This document shows positions 14,542-22,341 of a DNA stretch of 22,551 bases, piece after piece; the first letter of the stretch is position 1; each line of letters begins with the position of its first letter. The notes under the pieces were generated by a model that worked only from the letters and a program-made list of their open reading frames with translations, was not told the origin of the DNA and did not search any database. This stretch comes from an uncultured Ruminococcus sp. (lineage in GTDB: Bacteria > Bacillota > Clostridia > Oscillospirales > Acutalibacteraceae): the NCBI GenBank assembly GCA_902767175.1, contig CACXGH010000169.1, forward strand, positions 1 through 22,551, given 5' to 3'. A program made the position numbers and the translations under genes.

Positions 14542-14931
14542 TCAATTAGTTATCAGGGCTGCCGCTGTCTGAAGAACAGCCTCAAACAACGGCAAGGATA
14601 ATACAGTGACCGATATTTTTGCGGCAAGCTCTACCTTTGAGGCAAGGGAATTCTGACCGGCATCACGGCAGGTATCGGCAGTAAATTGACTGAGAAAACA
14701 AATGCCGATCGTTTTTATCAGCACTGAGCCGTATGTACCGTCTATCCCTGCGCCCTTGATAAACTGCCCTATCTCATTTATTACAGGAGATGTCTGAGAC
14801 AATATAGAAAGCAATATCACACCGCCTGCAGAAACTGCAATAACGGCGGACATTTCGGGGGCATATTTTCTCAGTGCCACAGCACTGAACGCCGCTGCAA
14901 CGGCTGCGGCTGCTATCCAGAACGGCTGCAT
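14542..14931 (-). CDS. spoIIIAD: Stage III sporulation protein AD (SpoIIIAD)
   Basis: The 129-residue, strongly hydrophobic protein has about four membrane segments and the family motif region (LIKTIGICFLSQFTADTCRDAGQNSLASKVELAAKI, seen at residues 70-105), in which a conserved short loop C-R-D-A-G-Q precedes the last helices. The start ATG lies one base after the spoIIIAC stop (TGA T ATG) with no clear Shine-Dalgarno site, so translation is likely coupled to spoIIIAC. Confidence 0.93.
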   Translation of the reverse strand: MQPFWIAAAAVAAAFSAVALRKYAPEMSAVIAVSAGGVILLSILSQTSPVINEIGQFIKGAGIDGTYGSVLIKTIGICFLSQFTADTCRDAGQNSLASKVELAAKISVTVLSLPLFEAVLQTAAALITN

Positions 14932-14932
14932 A

Positions 14933-15127
14933 TCAGAACCCGAAAAGCCTTTCTATCGTTGTAAAAAGGTCTGATATCTGCTCGACGAGCATAAGCAGAA
15001 CTACAATAAGTCCTGCAAGTGTCGTCATCATTGCCTGTTCTTCACGCCCCGACCGTGACAGAACCAGACTGAGCACCGCTACTATTATTCCTATTGCTGC
15101 TATTTTAAAAATAAAGTCTATATTCAT
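14933..15127 (-). CDS. spoIIIAC: Stage III sporulation protein AC (SpoIIIAC)
   Basis: The 64-residue product has two membrane helices. The family signature is plain: IFKIAAIGIIVAVL in the first helix, the short loop SGREEQA, then TLAGLIVVLLMLV and the final DLFTTIERLFGF. The length is typical. GGGGA precedes the ATG by 5 nt. The stop codon nearly abuts the spoIIIAD start. Confidence 0.95.
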   Translation of the reverse strand: MNIDFIFKIAAIGIIVAVLSLVLSRSGREEQAMMTTLAGLIVVLLMLVEQISDLFTTIERLFGF

Positions 15128-15157
15128 TTCTTCCCCGACCTGTAAGCATATCCGTTA

Positions 15158-15658
15158 TCAGACCAACAATGCAGCAGCCAGAGCGCCGCAGAAGAAGCCC
15201 ACTGTTTTATACAGCTTTTTCTTTACTCTGACCTCTTCAAGATACTCGCTGTACATTCTCTCCGCACTGTCCCTGTGAAGAGCAAGCTTTGAAAGCTCGC
15301 CCTCAACATTGCTCGTACCAAAGGTCTCGCCAAAATAATACAATAGCTTTCTGTCCTCGCTGCTGTATACATTGCTGTCTACCGACCTTTTCCACGCAGT
15401 ATCAAGCTTTTCACCCTTTTTCATCTCCCTCTTTGTACCCTCAAGCACAGGTCTCAGCATCGGCACTCCCCTGACACTGCTGAAAAGCTCATCTGCCTCT
15501 GCTGCAGTATATCCTATTATAGCCTGCGCCTGAGTGAGAAATCTTACATACTGCCCCATAAAGCTTGCCCTCGCCTTAAGCCTTTCGGTCATGAATACCC
15601 CTCCCAAAAAGCCGCATATTACAAGGAACAATCCTCCGCTCAGCCGTAAAATATTCAT
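15158..15658 (-). CDS. spoIIIAB: Stage III sporulation protein AB (SpoIIIAB)
   Basis: From ATG 15658 the product has 166 residues. An N-terminal membrane helix (GGLFLVICGFLGGVFMTERL), a helical central section with an ETFGTSNVEGEL segment, and a C-terminal membrane helix (TVGFFCGALAAALLV) make up the usual SpoIIIAB. It resembles the type II secretion GspF-like component and is thought to recruit the ATPase SpoIIIAA. GGAGG lies 6 nt before the chosen ATG; upstream in-frame starts lack such a site. It is 60 nt after spoIIIAA and 30 nt before spoIIIAC. Confidence 0.93.
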   Translation of the reverse strand: MNILRLSGGLFLVICGFLGGVFMTERLKARASFMGQYVRFLTQAQAIIGYTAAEADELFSSVRGVPMLRPVLEGTKREMKKGEKLDTAWKRSVDSNVYSSEDRKLLYYFGETFGTSNVEGELSKLALHRDSAERMYSEYLEEVRVKKKLYKTVGFFCGALAAALLV

Positions 15659-15718
15659 ATCCTGCCTCCGCATTATTATCAACGCCTGTTATTCTTACTG
15701 CTATTCCATAAAAACACA

Positions 15719-16651
15719 TCAGAACTTAGTTATCTCCGATACCCTGCATGGTCTGTCAGGTGATGAAAGAATAACCCCTGTCGCAAAAGCACCCGTCTTT
15801 AACAAAGCCTTAGTCTGAGGGCGGCTCATAAGACCGTCAAGACCTGATGCATGAATTGAAGCTATGATTGCTGCTCCTGCATTAAACCCCTGTGATACTC
15901 CGATACAGTCCTCCTCACTTCCAAGCTCATCACAGATTATCACCTGCGGAGACAACGCTCTTACCGCCTGCATTATTCCCTCACCCTTGGGATATCCGTT
16001 CAGAATATCACAAAGTCCTAAGTCGTTGAAGGAATTGCCCTGAAATGTACCCGACAGCTCACCCCTCTCATCAATCACGACAGTTCTCATTATCCTGCAG
16101 CCGTTTCCCGTTGAAAGACTTCTTGCAAGGTCTCTCAGCAATGTAGTTTTTCCTGTTGAAGGCGCTCCTGCGATAAGAACACCTCCTTCAAAGGGACACA
16201 GCTCCTTTATCAGCTCATCGGCAGCCCCGAATATCTGACGGGATATTCTTATATTCAGCGATGAGATATCGCTTACTGCAGAGATTTTTCCGTCTTTAGT
16301 TGCTGCCGTACCGCATAGTCCCACTCTATGACCGCCCTTTACGGTAATGTAGCCGTTTCTGATATCGTCCTGATAGCTATAGACCGAATAACCGCAAATT
16401 CTGCGGAAGGTATCGTATATATGGCGCCTTGTAGTGATAAAGGCATTTTCACTCATAGAGTAGAGTATTCTTCCGCTGCTGTCCGCAAACATAGTTGATG
16501 ACCCGCTTGTAAACGCAAGAGGTTTTCCTATACGCAGTCTGATCTCCTGTATGCCTGCCTTCTTCTTTTCGGGTATCATATCTGTCAAAGCTCTGAGTTC
16601 ATCACAAAGCACCTCCGCTGCAGAGTCAAAGCTGTCCCTGACCTCCGACAT
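15719..16651 (-). CDS. spoIIIAA: Stage III sporulation protein AA, ATPase (SpoIIIAA)
   Basis: The product has 310 residues from ATG 16651. Walker A is GAPSTGKTT (162-170) and Walker B is VIICDELG (237-244). An N-terminal SpoIIIAA-specific region (QEIRLRIGKPL, then GYITVKGGHRVGLCG) precedes the ATPase core. It is the cytoplasmic secretion-type ATPase of the SpoIIIA channel, essential in Bacillus subtilis for late forespore gene expression. AAGGAGG lies 7 nt before this ATG, whereas the longer frame to 16723 has no ribosome site. It is the first gene of the operon. I looked for a SigE-type promoter upstream and found only a weak -10-like GATATACTA without a matching -35. Confidence 0.95.
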   Translation of the reverse strand: MSEVRDSFDSAAEVLCDELRALTDMIPEKKKAGIQEIRLRIGKPLAFTSGSSTMFADSSGRILYSMSENAFITTRRHIYDTFRRICGYSVYSYQDDIRNGYITVKGGHRVGLCGTAATKDGKISAVSDISSLNIRISRQIFGAADELIKELCPFEGGVLIAGAPSTGKTTLLRDLARSLSTGNGCRIMRTVVIDERGELSGTFQGNSFNDLGLCDILNGYPKGEGIMQAVRALSPQVIICDELGSEEDCIGVSQGFNAGAAIIASIHASGLDGLMSRPQTKALLKTGAFATGVILSSPDRPCRVSEITKF

Positions 16652-17040
16652 ATTATTCTTCCTCCTTGTCTTTAGTATATCAAATAATATTACATCAGCC
16701 CGTGAGTTATTCCGATAAGTCAAAAAGCAAGGCTTTTCGCCATAACAGAGTTTTCGGCTCCTCAGACACCTGCATATATGGAGATCAATTTACAAAGAGA
16801 TATTTCTTCTGAGGGTATTTTTTCGTTTTGTCCGTTTTTTCCTGAACAGAAAGTTTTGTCAGGAATAATGATCACTATGAATTAGAAGTCTGATTATAAA
16901 AAGAGAATTCCTGTCAGTAAGGAACAATTACAGGAGCCTTGATCCAATGATAATGCCTTGATTTCAGGCTGCAGCCCCATGATTGACACCATTAGTTCAA
17001 GGTGCTATAATTTCATTGACATTTTTGTGGAGGTATTGCT
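16652..17040. other. 389-nt divergent intergenic region
   Basis: The region separates spoIIIAA (minus) from the TtcA-like gene (plus) and holds no plausible gene. It contains the perfect-consensus promoter at 16983-17011. It also contains a set of short inverted copies of a TTCCTG(A/T) motif: 16839-16845 with 16859-16865, and 16908-16914 with 16930-16935. No spoIIIA promoter could be assigned confidently. Confidence 0.5.
16983..17011 (+). promoter_or_regulatory. Perfect-consensus SigA promoter of the TtcA-like operon
   Basis: TTGACA (16983-16988), exactly 17 nt, TATAAT (17006-17011), with TGC directly before the -10 (extended -10). The RNA start near 17018 gives a leader of about 22 nt containing GGAGG. 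Confidence 0.85.
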
Positions 17041-17895
17041 TTGGAAAAATTCAACGCTGCTGAACACAGCATAATAACAAAATATAAAAAAACACTGTTT
17101 CATAGATTCATCGGCGCAGTAAAGGACTATAAGCTGATAAGCAGGGGAGATAAAATAGCTGTATGTATTTCAGGCGGTAAGGACTCCATGCTGCTTGCCA
17201 AGCTTATGCAGGAGCTGTCAAGACACGGCGACTATCCGTTTGAAATGGAATTCATCGTTATGGATCCGGGATATTCTCCTGTAAACAGGCAGAAAATAAT
17301 AGACAATGCAAGCCTGCTTGAAATACCGATACATATTTTTGATACGGATATTTTCTGCTCTGTCGTCAATATAGAAAAAAATCCCTGCTACCTTTGTGCA
17401 AGAATGAGACGTGGACATCTTTACAAACAGGCACAGGATTTAGGCTGCAATAAAATTGCTCTCGGGCATCATTTTGATGATGTTATCGAAACCATTCTGA
17501 TGGGTATGCTCTACGGCGCTCAGGTGCAGACAATGATGCCAAGAATAAAAAGCACTAATTTTGAAGGAATGGAACTTATCCGTCCTATGTATTATATCCG
17601 TGAAAAGGATATAATCTCATGGAAGAATTATAATCATCTTGATTTTCTTCAGTGCGCCTGCCGTTTCACTGAACAGAACGCTGTGCAGGACGGCACAGGC
17701 ACCTCAAAGCGTCAGGAAATAAAAATGCTTATCCGTGAACTGAAAAAAACAAATCCGCAGGTTGAGATGAATATTTTCCGGAGTGTGGAGCGTATCAACC
17801 TGAGTACGGTAATAGGATACTATCTCGAAAATGAAGAGCATAATTTCCTTGAGCGTTTTGATGATAGTACGCCAGAAGAAAGTGACATGACATGA
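17041..17895 (+). CDS. TtcA-like PP-loop ATPase (tRNA 2-thiocytidine biosynthesis family)
   Basis: The 284-residue product has the PP-loop SGGKDS (44-49) that binds and pyrophosphorolyses ATP, a CYLC motif (Cys116, Cys119), ALGHHFDD (140-147) and a late CAC (Cys205, Cys207). TtcA enzymes use a CxxC pair and a later Cys to hold an iron-sulfur cluster that thiolates cytidine 32 of tRNA, and these cysteines fit. Other members of the broad family thiolate other tRNA positions, so the exact target is not proven. The start is TTG with GGAGG 7 nt upstream. The last 4 bases overlap the transporter gene (ATGA), which makes the two a translationally coupled pair. Confidence 0.85.
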   Translation: MEKFNAAEHSIITKYKKTLFHRFIGAVKDYKLISRGDKIAVCISGGKDSMLLAKLMQELSRHGDYPFEMEFIVMDPGYSPVNRQKIIDNASLLEIPIHIFDTDIFCSVVNIEKNPCYLCARMRRGHLYKQAQDLGCNKIALGHHFDDVIETILMGMLYGAQVQTMMPRIKSTNFEGMELIRPMYYIREKDIISWKNYNHLDFLQCACRFTEQNAVQDGTGTSKRQEIKMLIRELKKTNPQVEMNIFRSVERINLSTVIGYYLENEEHNFLERFDDSTPEESDMT

Positions 17896-18827
17896 AAAAC
17901 AATTCTATAAAAACCAATCCTGTTTTTGTCATCGCTGTTTCAGTTTTCTGCACCCTGCTGTGGGGCTCTGCATTTCCTTGTATCAAAATCGGCTATGAGC
18001 TTTTTAATATCCGAAGCGATGACATTCCGACAAAGCTTATATTTGCCGGAGCAAGATTTTTTCTTGCAGGAATTATAGTTCTTTGTACAGGTCTGATTAT
18101 TGACAGGAAAGCCATGAAAATAAACCGCAGGGACTTACTGCCCATCGGCATTCTTGGCTTCTTTCAGACTTTTTTGCAGTATTTTCTGCTTTATATAGGG
18201 CTTGTCAATGTAAGCGGAACAAAATCCGCAATACTGACCTCAGTTTCAGCATTCGGCTCTGTAATTCTTTCAGCTGCTGTGTTCAAAAGTGATAAGCTGA
18301 CCTTAAAAAAGCTTATCGGCTGTGCAATTGGTCTTACGGGAATAATTCTGATGAATACAGGCGGTGACAGTCTCGGGGGCTTTCTTCTGCTCGGGGACGG
18401 TCTTGTTATTCTATCAAATCTGTCAGGGGCTGCAGGAAATGTTATAAGCAAGAAAATATCAGGCGGAAGAAGTCCTGTTCAGCTTTCGGCGTGGCAGCTC
18501 ATTTTTGGAGGCTCTGCCCTGATCTTTGCAGGCACATTGTCAGGCGGAAGGCTTGTTTTCAGCGGTGCAGGCTCTGTTTTTATGCTGCTGTATCTTGCAG
18601 CTATGGCAGGCATTGCATTCATGCTGTGGACAATGCTTTTGTTCCACAACAGTGTCAGCAAGGTAGCAGTATTCAATCTGCTGATCCCTGTTTTCGGTAC
18701 AATGTGGTCGGCGCTGTTCCTTGGAGAAAACATATTTACACTTACAAATATGCTTTCGCTGCTTTTAGTCTGCTCAGGAATATTCGTAGTAAATTTCAGC
18801 TTTCCAAAAAACGGAAAGAAATCCTGA
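17892..18827 (+). CDS. DMT-superfamily transporter (EamA domains)
   Basis: The 311-residue product has about ten membrane helices in two homologous EamA halves. The first begins with the family-typical VSVFCTLLWGSAFPCIKIGYEL and the second with SNLSGAAGNVISKKIS. Such proteins export or import small metabolites such as amino acids or nucleosides; the substrate cannot be read. The second half ends with the usual PVFGTMWSALFLGE segment. It starts within the stop codon of the TtcA-like gene (ATGA) without a strong ribosome site of its own, implying coupled translation. A strong hairpin terminator follows 10 nt after the stop. Confidence 0.9.
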   Translation: MKNNSIKTNPVFVIAVSVFCTLLWGSAFPCIKIGYELFNIRSDDIPTKLIFAGARFFLAGIIVLCTGLIIDRKAMKINRRDLLPIGILGFFQTFLQYFLLYIGLVNVSGTKSAILTSVSAFGSVILSAAVFKSDKLTLKKLIGCAIGLTGIILMNTGGDSLGGFLLLGDGLVILSNLSGAAGNVISKKISGGRSPVQLSAWQLIFGGSALIFAGTLSGGRLVFSGAGSVFMLLYLAAMAGIAFMLWTMLLFHNSVSKVAVFNLLIPVFGTMWSALFLGENIFTLTNMLSLLLVCSGIFVVNFSFPKNGKKS

Positions 18828-18837
18828 AAATAACAAC

Positions 18838-18880
18838 GCCGATGGAGGTCGTCTGAATTGACCTTCATCGGCTTGTTTTT
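18838..18880 (+). terminator. Intrinsic terminator of the TtcA-like/transporter operon
   Basis: A 13-bp stem (GCCGATGGAGGTC with GACCTTCATCGGC, one G-U pair, arms 18838-18850 and 18860-18872) is followed by TTGTTTTTACTATTTTT. On the minus strand the stem is followed by GTTGTTATTTTC, so it may also end clpX transcription. Confidence 0.85.
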
Positions 18881-18901
18881 ACTATTTTTCAAAAATCACT
18901 G

Positions 18902-20218
18902 TCATGCAGGGTGTCTCTTTGATTTTTTCTTTGATAACTTTCTTGCAGCAGTATATTTCTTTATTCTGTTTGTCTTGGAATGCACAAGCTCAGGCTCTGC
19001 ATTCCCGGTAACGGTCTGAGGTGTGATAATAACCTTTGTGACAGTCTCGTCAGACGGTATCTCAAACATAAGCTTTTTGAGGATATCTTCCATAATTGAA
19101 CGAAGTCCTCTTGCTCCCGTATGACGCTCGATAGCCTTTCTTGCCACCTCAATAAGAGCCTCGTCCTCGAACTCAAGCTCTACACCGTCCATATCAAACA
19201 GCTTCTTATACTGCTTTACAAGCGAGTCCTTCGGCTCTTTGAGTATACGGACAAGTGACTTTTCATCAAGACCGTTAAGTGCTGTAATAACAGGAAGTCT
19301 GCCCACAAGTTCGGGAATAAGTCCGAACTTTACAAGATCCTGAGGTATAACATCGGACATCCAGCTTGTTGTATCAAGTTCCGTCTTTGTTCTGATCTCA
19401 GCATTAAAGCCCAATACAGATGAGCCCATTCTCTTTTCAACGGTCTTTTCAAGCCCGTCAAAAGCTCCGCCGCAGATAAACAGGATATTTGTCGTGTCTA
19501 TCTGAATAAACTCCTGCTGGGGATGCTTTCTTCCGCCCTGAGGGGGAACATTTGATATTGTACCCTCAAGTATCTTGAGCAGTGCCTGCTGAACACCCTC
19601 ACCGCTTACATCACGGGTTATAGAGGGATTTTCTGATTTACGGGCAATTTTATCTATCTCGTCCACATAGATAATGCCTCTTTCGGCACGGGCGATATCG
19701 AAATCTGCCGCCTGAATAAGACGCAGAAGAATGTTCTCGACGTCCTCGCCTACATATCCTGCCTCAGTCAGCGTTGTCGCATCGGCAATAGCAAACGGAA
19801 CATCCAGAATTCTTGCAAGAGTCTGAGCAAGCAAGGTCTTTCCAACACCCGAAGGGCCAAGCAGAAGCACATTGCTCTTGTTCAGAGAAACATCGTCATC
19901 GTCCTCTATGCTATTTATCCTCTTATAGTGGTTATAAACCGAAACAGCAAGAGCTATCTTTGCCTCGTCCTGTCCTATAACGTATTCATCAAGCTTTTCC
20001 TTGATTTCCATAGGCTTGGGCAGTTCATCGAATTCACCGAATGCGGCTTCATCCTCAGCATCAAGGTACGGATCATTTCTGAGCAGAGAACTGCAGAGCC
20101 TGATACATTCATCACAGATGAATGCTCCTGCTCCCTGTACCATTTTTCCAACGGCGTCCTGCGACTTTCCGCAGAATGAACAGTAAATATTCTTTTTGGA
20201 ATCATCCTTGTTTGCCAT
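18902..20218 (-). CDS. clpX: ATP-dependent Clp protease ATP-binding subunit ClpX
   Basis: The 438-residue product has the ClpX zinc-binding domain (Cys13, Cys16, Cys35, Cys38) and an AAA+ core. The core includes Walker A GPSGVGKT (121-128), pore loop GYVG (154-157), Walker B IIYVDEI (182-188), the RKH loop at 230-232 and sensor-2 region GARGLRS. The ClpP-docking loop is LGF (269-271) in place of the IGF of Escherichia coli. ClpX unfolds tagged proteins and feeds them to ClpP. The C-terminus is extended by a basic tail (KKSKRHPA) of unknown role. AAGGAG lies 8 nt before the ATG and 12 nt separate it from clpP, so the two are co-transcribed. Confidence 0.98.
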   Translation of the reverse strand: MANKDDSKKNIYCSFCGKSQDAVGKMVQGAGAFICDECIRLCSSLLRNDPYLDAEDEAAFGEFDELPKPMEIKEKLDEYVIGQDEAKIALAVSVYNHYKRINSIEDDDDVSLNKSNVLLLGPSGVGKTLLAQTLARILDVPFAIADATTLTEAGYVGEDVENILLRLIQAADFDIARAERGIIYVDEIDKIARKSENPSITRDVSGEGVQQALLKILEGTISNVPPQGGRKHPQQEFIQIDTTNILFICGGAFDGLEKTVEKRMGSSVLGFNAEIRTKTELDTTSWMSDVIPQDLVKFGLIPELVGRLPVITALNGLDEKSLVRILKEPKDSLVKQYKKLFDMDGVELEFEDEALIEVARKAIERHTGARGLRSIMEDILKKLMFEIPSDETVTKVIITPQTVTGNAEPELVHSKTNRIKKYTAARKLSKKKSKRHPA

Positions 20219-20230
20219 TTGTGCAACTCC

Positions 20231-20812
20231 TTATCGCTGTGTCAACACCTTATCAATCAGACCGTACTCAAGTGCCTGCTGAGCAGTCATAAAGTTGTCA
20301 CGCTCTGTATCTCTTGCGATAACATCATACGGCTGTCCGGTGTTTTCAGATAGTATTGTATTGAGTCTCTTCTTTGTCTGGATAATATGGTCAGCATGAA
20401 TCATAATATCTGTAGCCTGACCCTTTGCACCGCCGCTGGGCTGGTGAATCATTATATCACTGTTGGGGAGAGCAAAGCGCTTGCCCTTAGTGCCTGCAGC
20501 AAGAAGGAACGCACCCATGCTTGCAGCCATACCCATACAGATCGTAGATACATCGCACTTGATATAATGCATTGTATCATAAATAGCCATACCGTCGGTT
20601 ACAGAACCGCCGGGGCTGTTGATGTAAAGGCTTATGTCCTTTGTTGCATCAAGTCCTTCAAGATAGAGAAGCTGTGCCACTACAAGGCTTGCAGTTACGT
20701 TGTTTACTTCTTCTGTAAGCATGATTATTCTGTCGTTGAGCAGTCTTGAATAAATATCATAAGAACGCTCGCCTCTGTTGGTCTGTTCGATGACATAAGG
20801 TATTGTTGCCAT
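20231..20812 (-). CDS. clpP: ATP-dependent Clp protease proteolytic subunit ClpP
   Basis: The 193-residue product carries the full catalytic triad: Ser98 in GMAASMG, His123 in MIHQPSGG and Asp172 in TERDNFM. The oxyanion SPGGSV region (66-71) is present. ClpP forms the double-heptamer protease chamber loaded by ClpX. The length is typical. GGAGG lies 7 nt before the ATG. It follows tig, with a hairpin and a weak promoter between, and precedes clpX by 12 nt. Confidence 0.98.
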   Translation of the reverse strand: MATIPYVIEQTNRGERSYDIYSRLLNDRIIMLTEEVNNVTASLVVAQLLYLEGLDATKDISLYINSPGGSVTDGMAIYDTMHYIKCDVSTICMGMAASMGAFLLAAGTKGKRFALPNSDIMIHQPSGGAKGQATDIMIHADHIIQTKKRLNTILSENTGQPYDVIARDTERDNFMTAQQALEYGLIDKVLTQR

Positions 20813-20839
20813 TATATTACCTCCGTTTCGCCTGTATTA

Positions 20840-20870
20840 ATAATAGACACAGGTTTTATTTTTTATACAA
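20840..20870 (-). promoter_or_regulatory. Weak possible promoter of clpP
   Basis: TTGTAT (20865-20870), a 19-nt spacer and TATTAT (20840-20845) on the minus strand. The spacing is long, so support is weak. A short inverted repeat (CCTGT/ACAGG, 20831-20853) overlaps the -10 region. Confidence 0.3.
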
Positions 20871-20898
20871 GCCGACCCCAAAATAATTCGGGATCGGC
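20871..20898 (-). terminator. Hairpin between tig and clpP (terminator or attenuator)
   Basis: The arms GCCGATCCC and GGGGTCGGC on the minus strand pair over 9 bp with one G-U, 20 nt past the tig stop. The following sequence, TTGTATAAAAAAT, has few consecutive T, so termination is probably incomplete and clpP-clpX may be read through from tig. Confidence 0.5.
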
Positions 20899-20917
20899 GT
20901 TACTTTGCGATATATAA

Positions 20918-22204
20918 TTATTCTTCGCTTGCTTTTGCTGCTTCCTTGACAAGCTCAAGTGCTTTCTCAACATTGAGATCTGCTGCAATATCCTTTGCAG
21001 AGAATGCAGCCTTTACTCTCTTGATGTCTACCTTATAGTTCTCAGCCATCTCGTTGAACTTATTCTCAACATCTTCTTCTGTAGCCTTGATTCCCTCAAG
21101 CTCTGCGATCTTCTTGAGTGCAAGTCTTACATCTACCTGAGATACAGCTCTGTCATGGTATGTCTCACGGAGCTTATCCTCTGTAAGACCTGTATACTGC
21201 ATATACATACCAAGGTCTATGCCCTGTGATCTGAGGTTCATAGAAAACTCATCAACAAGATTGTCGACCTGATTCTCGTACATTGCCTCAGGTACCTCTG
21301 CTTTAAGAAGCTCACGAAGCTTATCAGCAAGCTGACGCTCCTTATCTGCCTCTGCCTCGTCTGCACGATCCTTCTGCAGCTTTTCTTTTACATCAGCCTT
21401 ATAAGCATCTACTGTATCAAATTCGGTAGTATCCTTTACGAAATCATCGTCAAGAGCAGGAAGCTCCTTTGTCTTGATCTCATGGAGCTTGATCTCGAAC
21501 TGGACAGCCTTGCCCTTGAGTGTTTCCTCCTGATAATCCTCAGGGAAGGTTACATCTATAGTAAACTCCTCGCCTGCCTTATGACCGACTACCTGCTCCT
21601 CAAAGCCGGGAATGAAGGCACCGCTGCCGAGTGTCAGGCTGTAGTTCTCTGCTGTGCCGCCCTCAAAAGCAACACCGTCAAGAAGTCCCTTGAAGTCGAT
21701 AACAGCGATATCACCGTTCTGAGCCTCTCTGTCCTCAACGGTTACAAGACGGCTGTTTCTGTCAAGTACCTTCTTTATCTCGTTGTCAACGTCCTCATCG
21801 GTGATCTCAAGTGACATAGGCTTATATGTAAGACCCTTATAGCCTTCGATCTCTACCTCAGGCTCAACTGTTACAACTGCCTTGAATGTAACACCATCCT
21901 TGCCTGCCTTCTCAACATCAACATCTATCTTATCCCTTACAAGCTCTACTCCTGCCTCGTTAGCAGCGTCAGAGATAGCCTCGGGATATACTTCCTTGAG
22001 CGCATCTTCATAGAATACACCCTCGCCGTACTCTCTTTCTATGATAGAACGGGGTGCCTTACCCTTTCTGAATCCGGGGATAGTGATGTTCTTTACCTGC
22101 TTTTTATAAACGGCATTTACTGCCTTCATAAATGTTTCGCCGTCGATTTCAACAACGAGCTCAACTCTGTTTGTATCGACCTTGTTTGATGAGATAAGTT
22201 TCAT
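20918..22204 (-). CDS. tig: Trigger factor (ribosome-associated chaperone and prolyl isomerase)
   Basis: The 428-residue product has the three trigger factor domains. The N-terminal ribosome-binding domain has the GFRKGKAPRSIIEREYG signature (about 44-60). An FKBP-type prolyl isomerase domain covers about 150-245 (NGDIAVIDFKGLLDG, then FIPGFEEQVVGHKAGEEF). The rest is a helical C-terminal chaperone domain. It binds near the ribosome exit tunnel and shields nascent chains. The length is typical. GGAGG lies 9 nt before the ATG. It heads the tig-clpP-clpX cluster, an arrangement common in bacteria. Confidence 0.98.
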   Translation of the reverse strand: MKLISSNKVDTNRVELVVEIDGETFMKAVNAVYKKQVKNITIPGFRKGKAPRSIIEREYGEGVFYEDALKEVYPEAISDAANEAGVELVRDKIDVDVEKAGKDGVTFKAVVTVEPEVEIEGYKGLTYKPMSLEITDEDVDNEIKKVLDRNSRLVTVEDREAQNGDIAVIDFKGLLDGVAFEGGTAENYSLTLGSGAFIPGFEEQVVGHKAGEEFTIDVTFPEDYQEETLKGKAVQFEIKLHEIKTKELPALDDDFVKDTTEFDTVDAYKADVKEKLQKDRADEAEADKERQLADKLRELLKAEVPEAMYENQVDNLVDEFSMNLRSQGIDLGMYMQYTGLTEDKLRETYHDRAVSQVDVRLALKKIAELEGIKATEEDVENKFNEMAENYKVDIKRVKAAFSAKDIAADLNVEKALELVKEAAKASEE

Positions 22205-22242
22205 TTTATTATTCCTCCATTAAAACTGAAAAATCAATTGGT

Positions 22243-22271
22243 ATTATACCATACATTTATCCGTTTATCAA
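22243..22271 (-). promoter_or_regulatory. SigA-type promoter of tig
   Basis: TTGATA (22266-22271), a 17-nt spacer ending in TGG (extended -10), and consensus TATAAT (22243-22248) on the minus strand. The RNA start near 22236 gives a leader of about 30 nt. Confidence 0.8.
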
Positions 22272-22341
22272 GTTTTATAGCCTTTTTTCTCGATTTTATT
22301 GCTGCTCTTTTATAATATTTTTCTCTTAGAGCATTAAACGA

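Noticed and set aside
16652..16723. 24-residue N-terminal extension of SpoIIIAA
   Set aside because: It has no ribosome site upstream, whereas AAGGAGG sits 7 nt before the ATG at 16651.
20871..20898. Possible riboswitch or leader element before clpP
   Set aside because: It is a single simple hairpin directly after tig with no conserved aptamer-like sequence; a partial terminator explains it.
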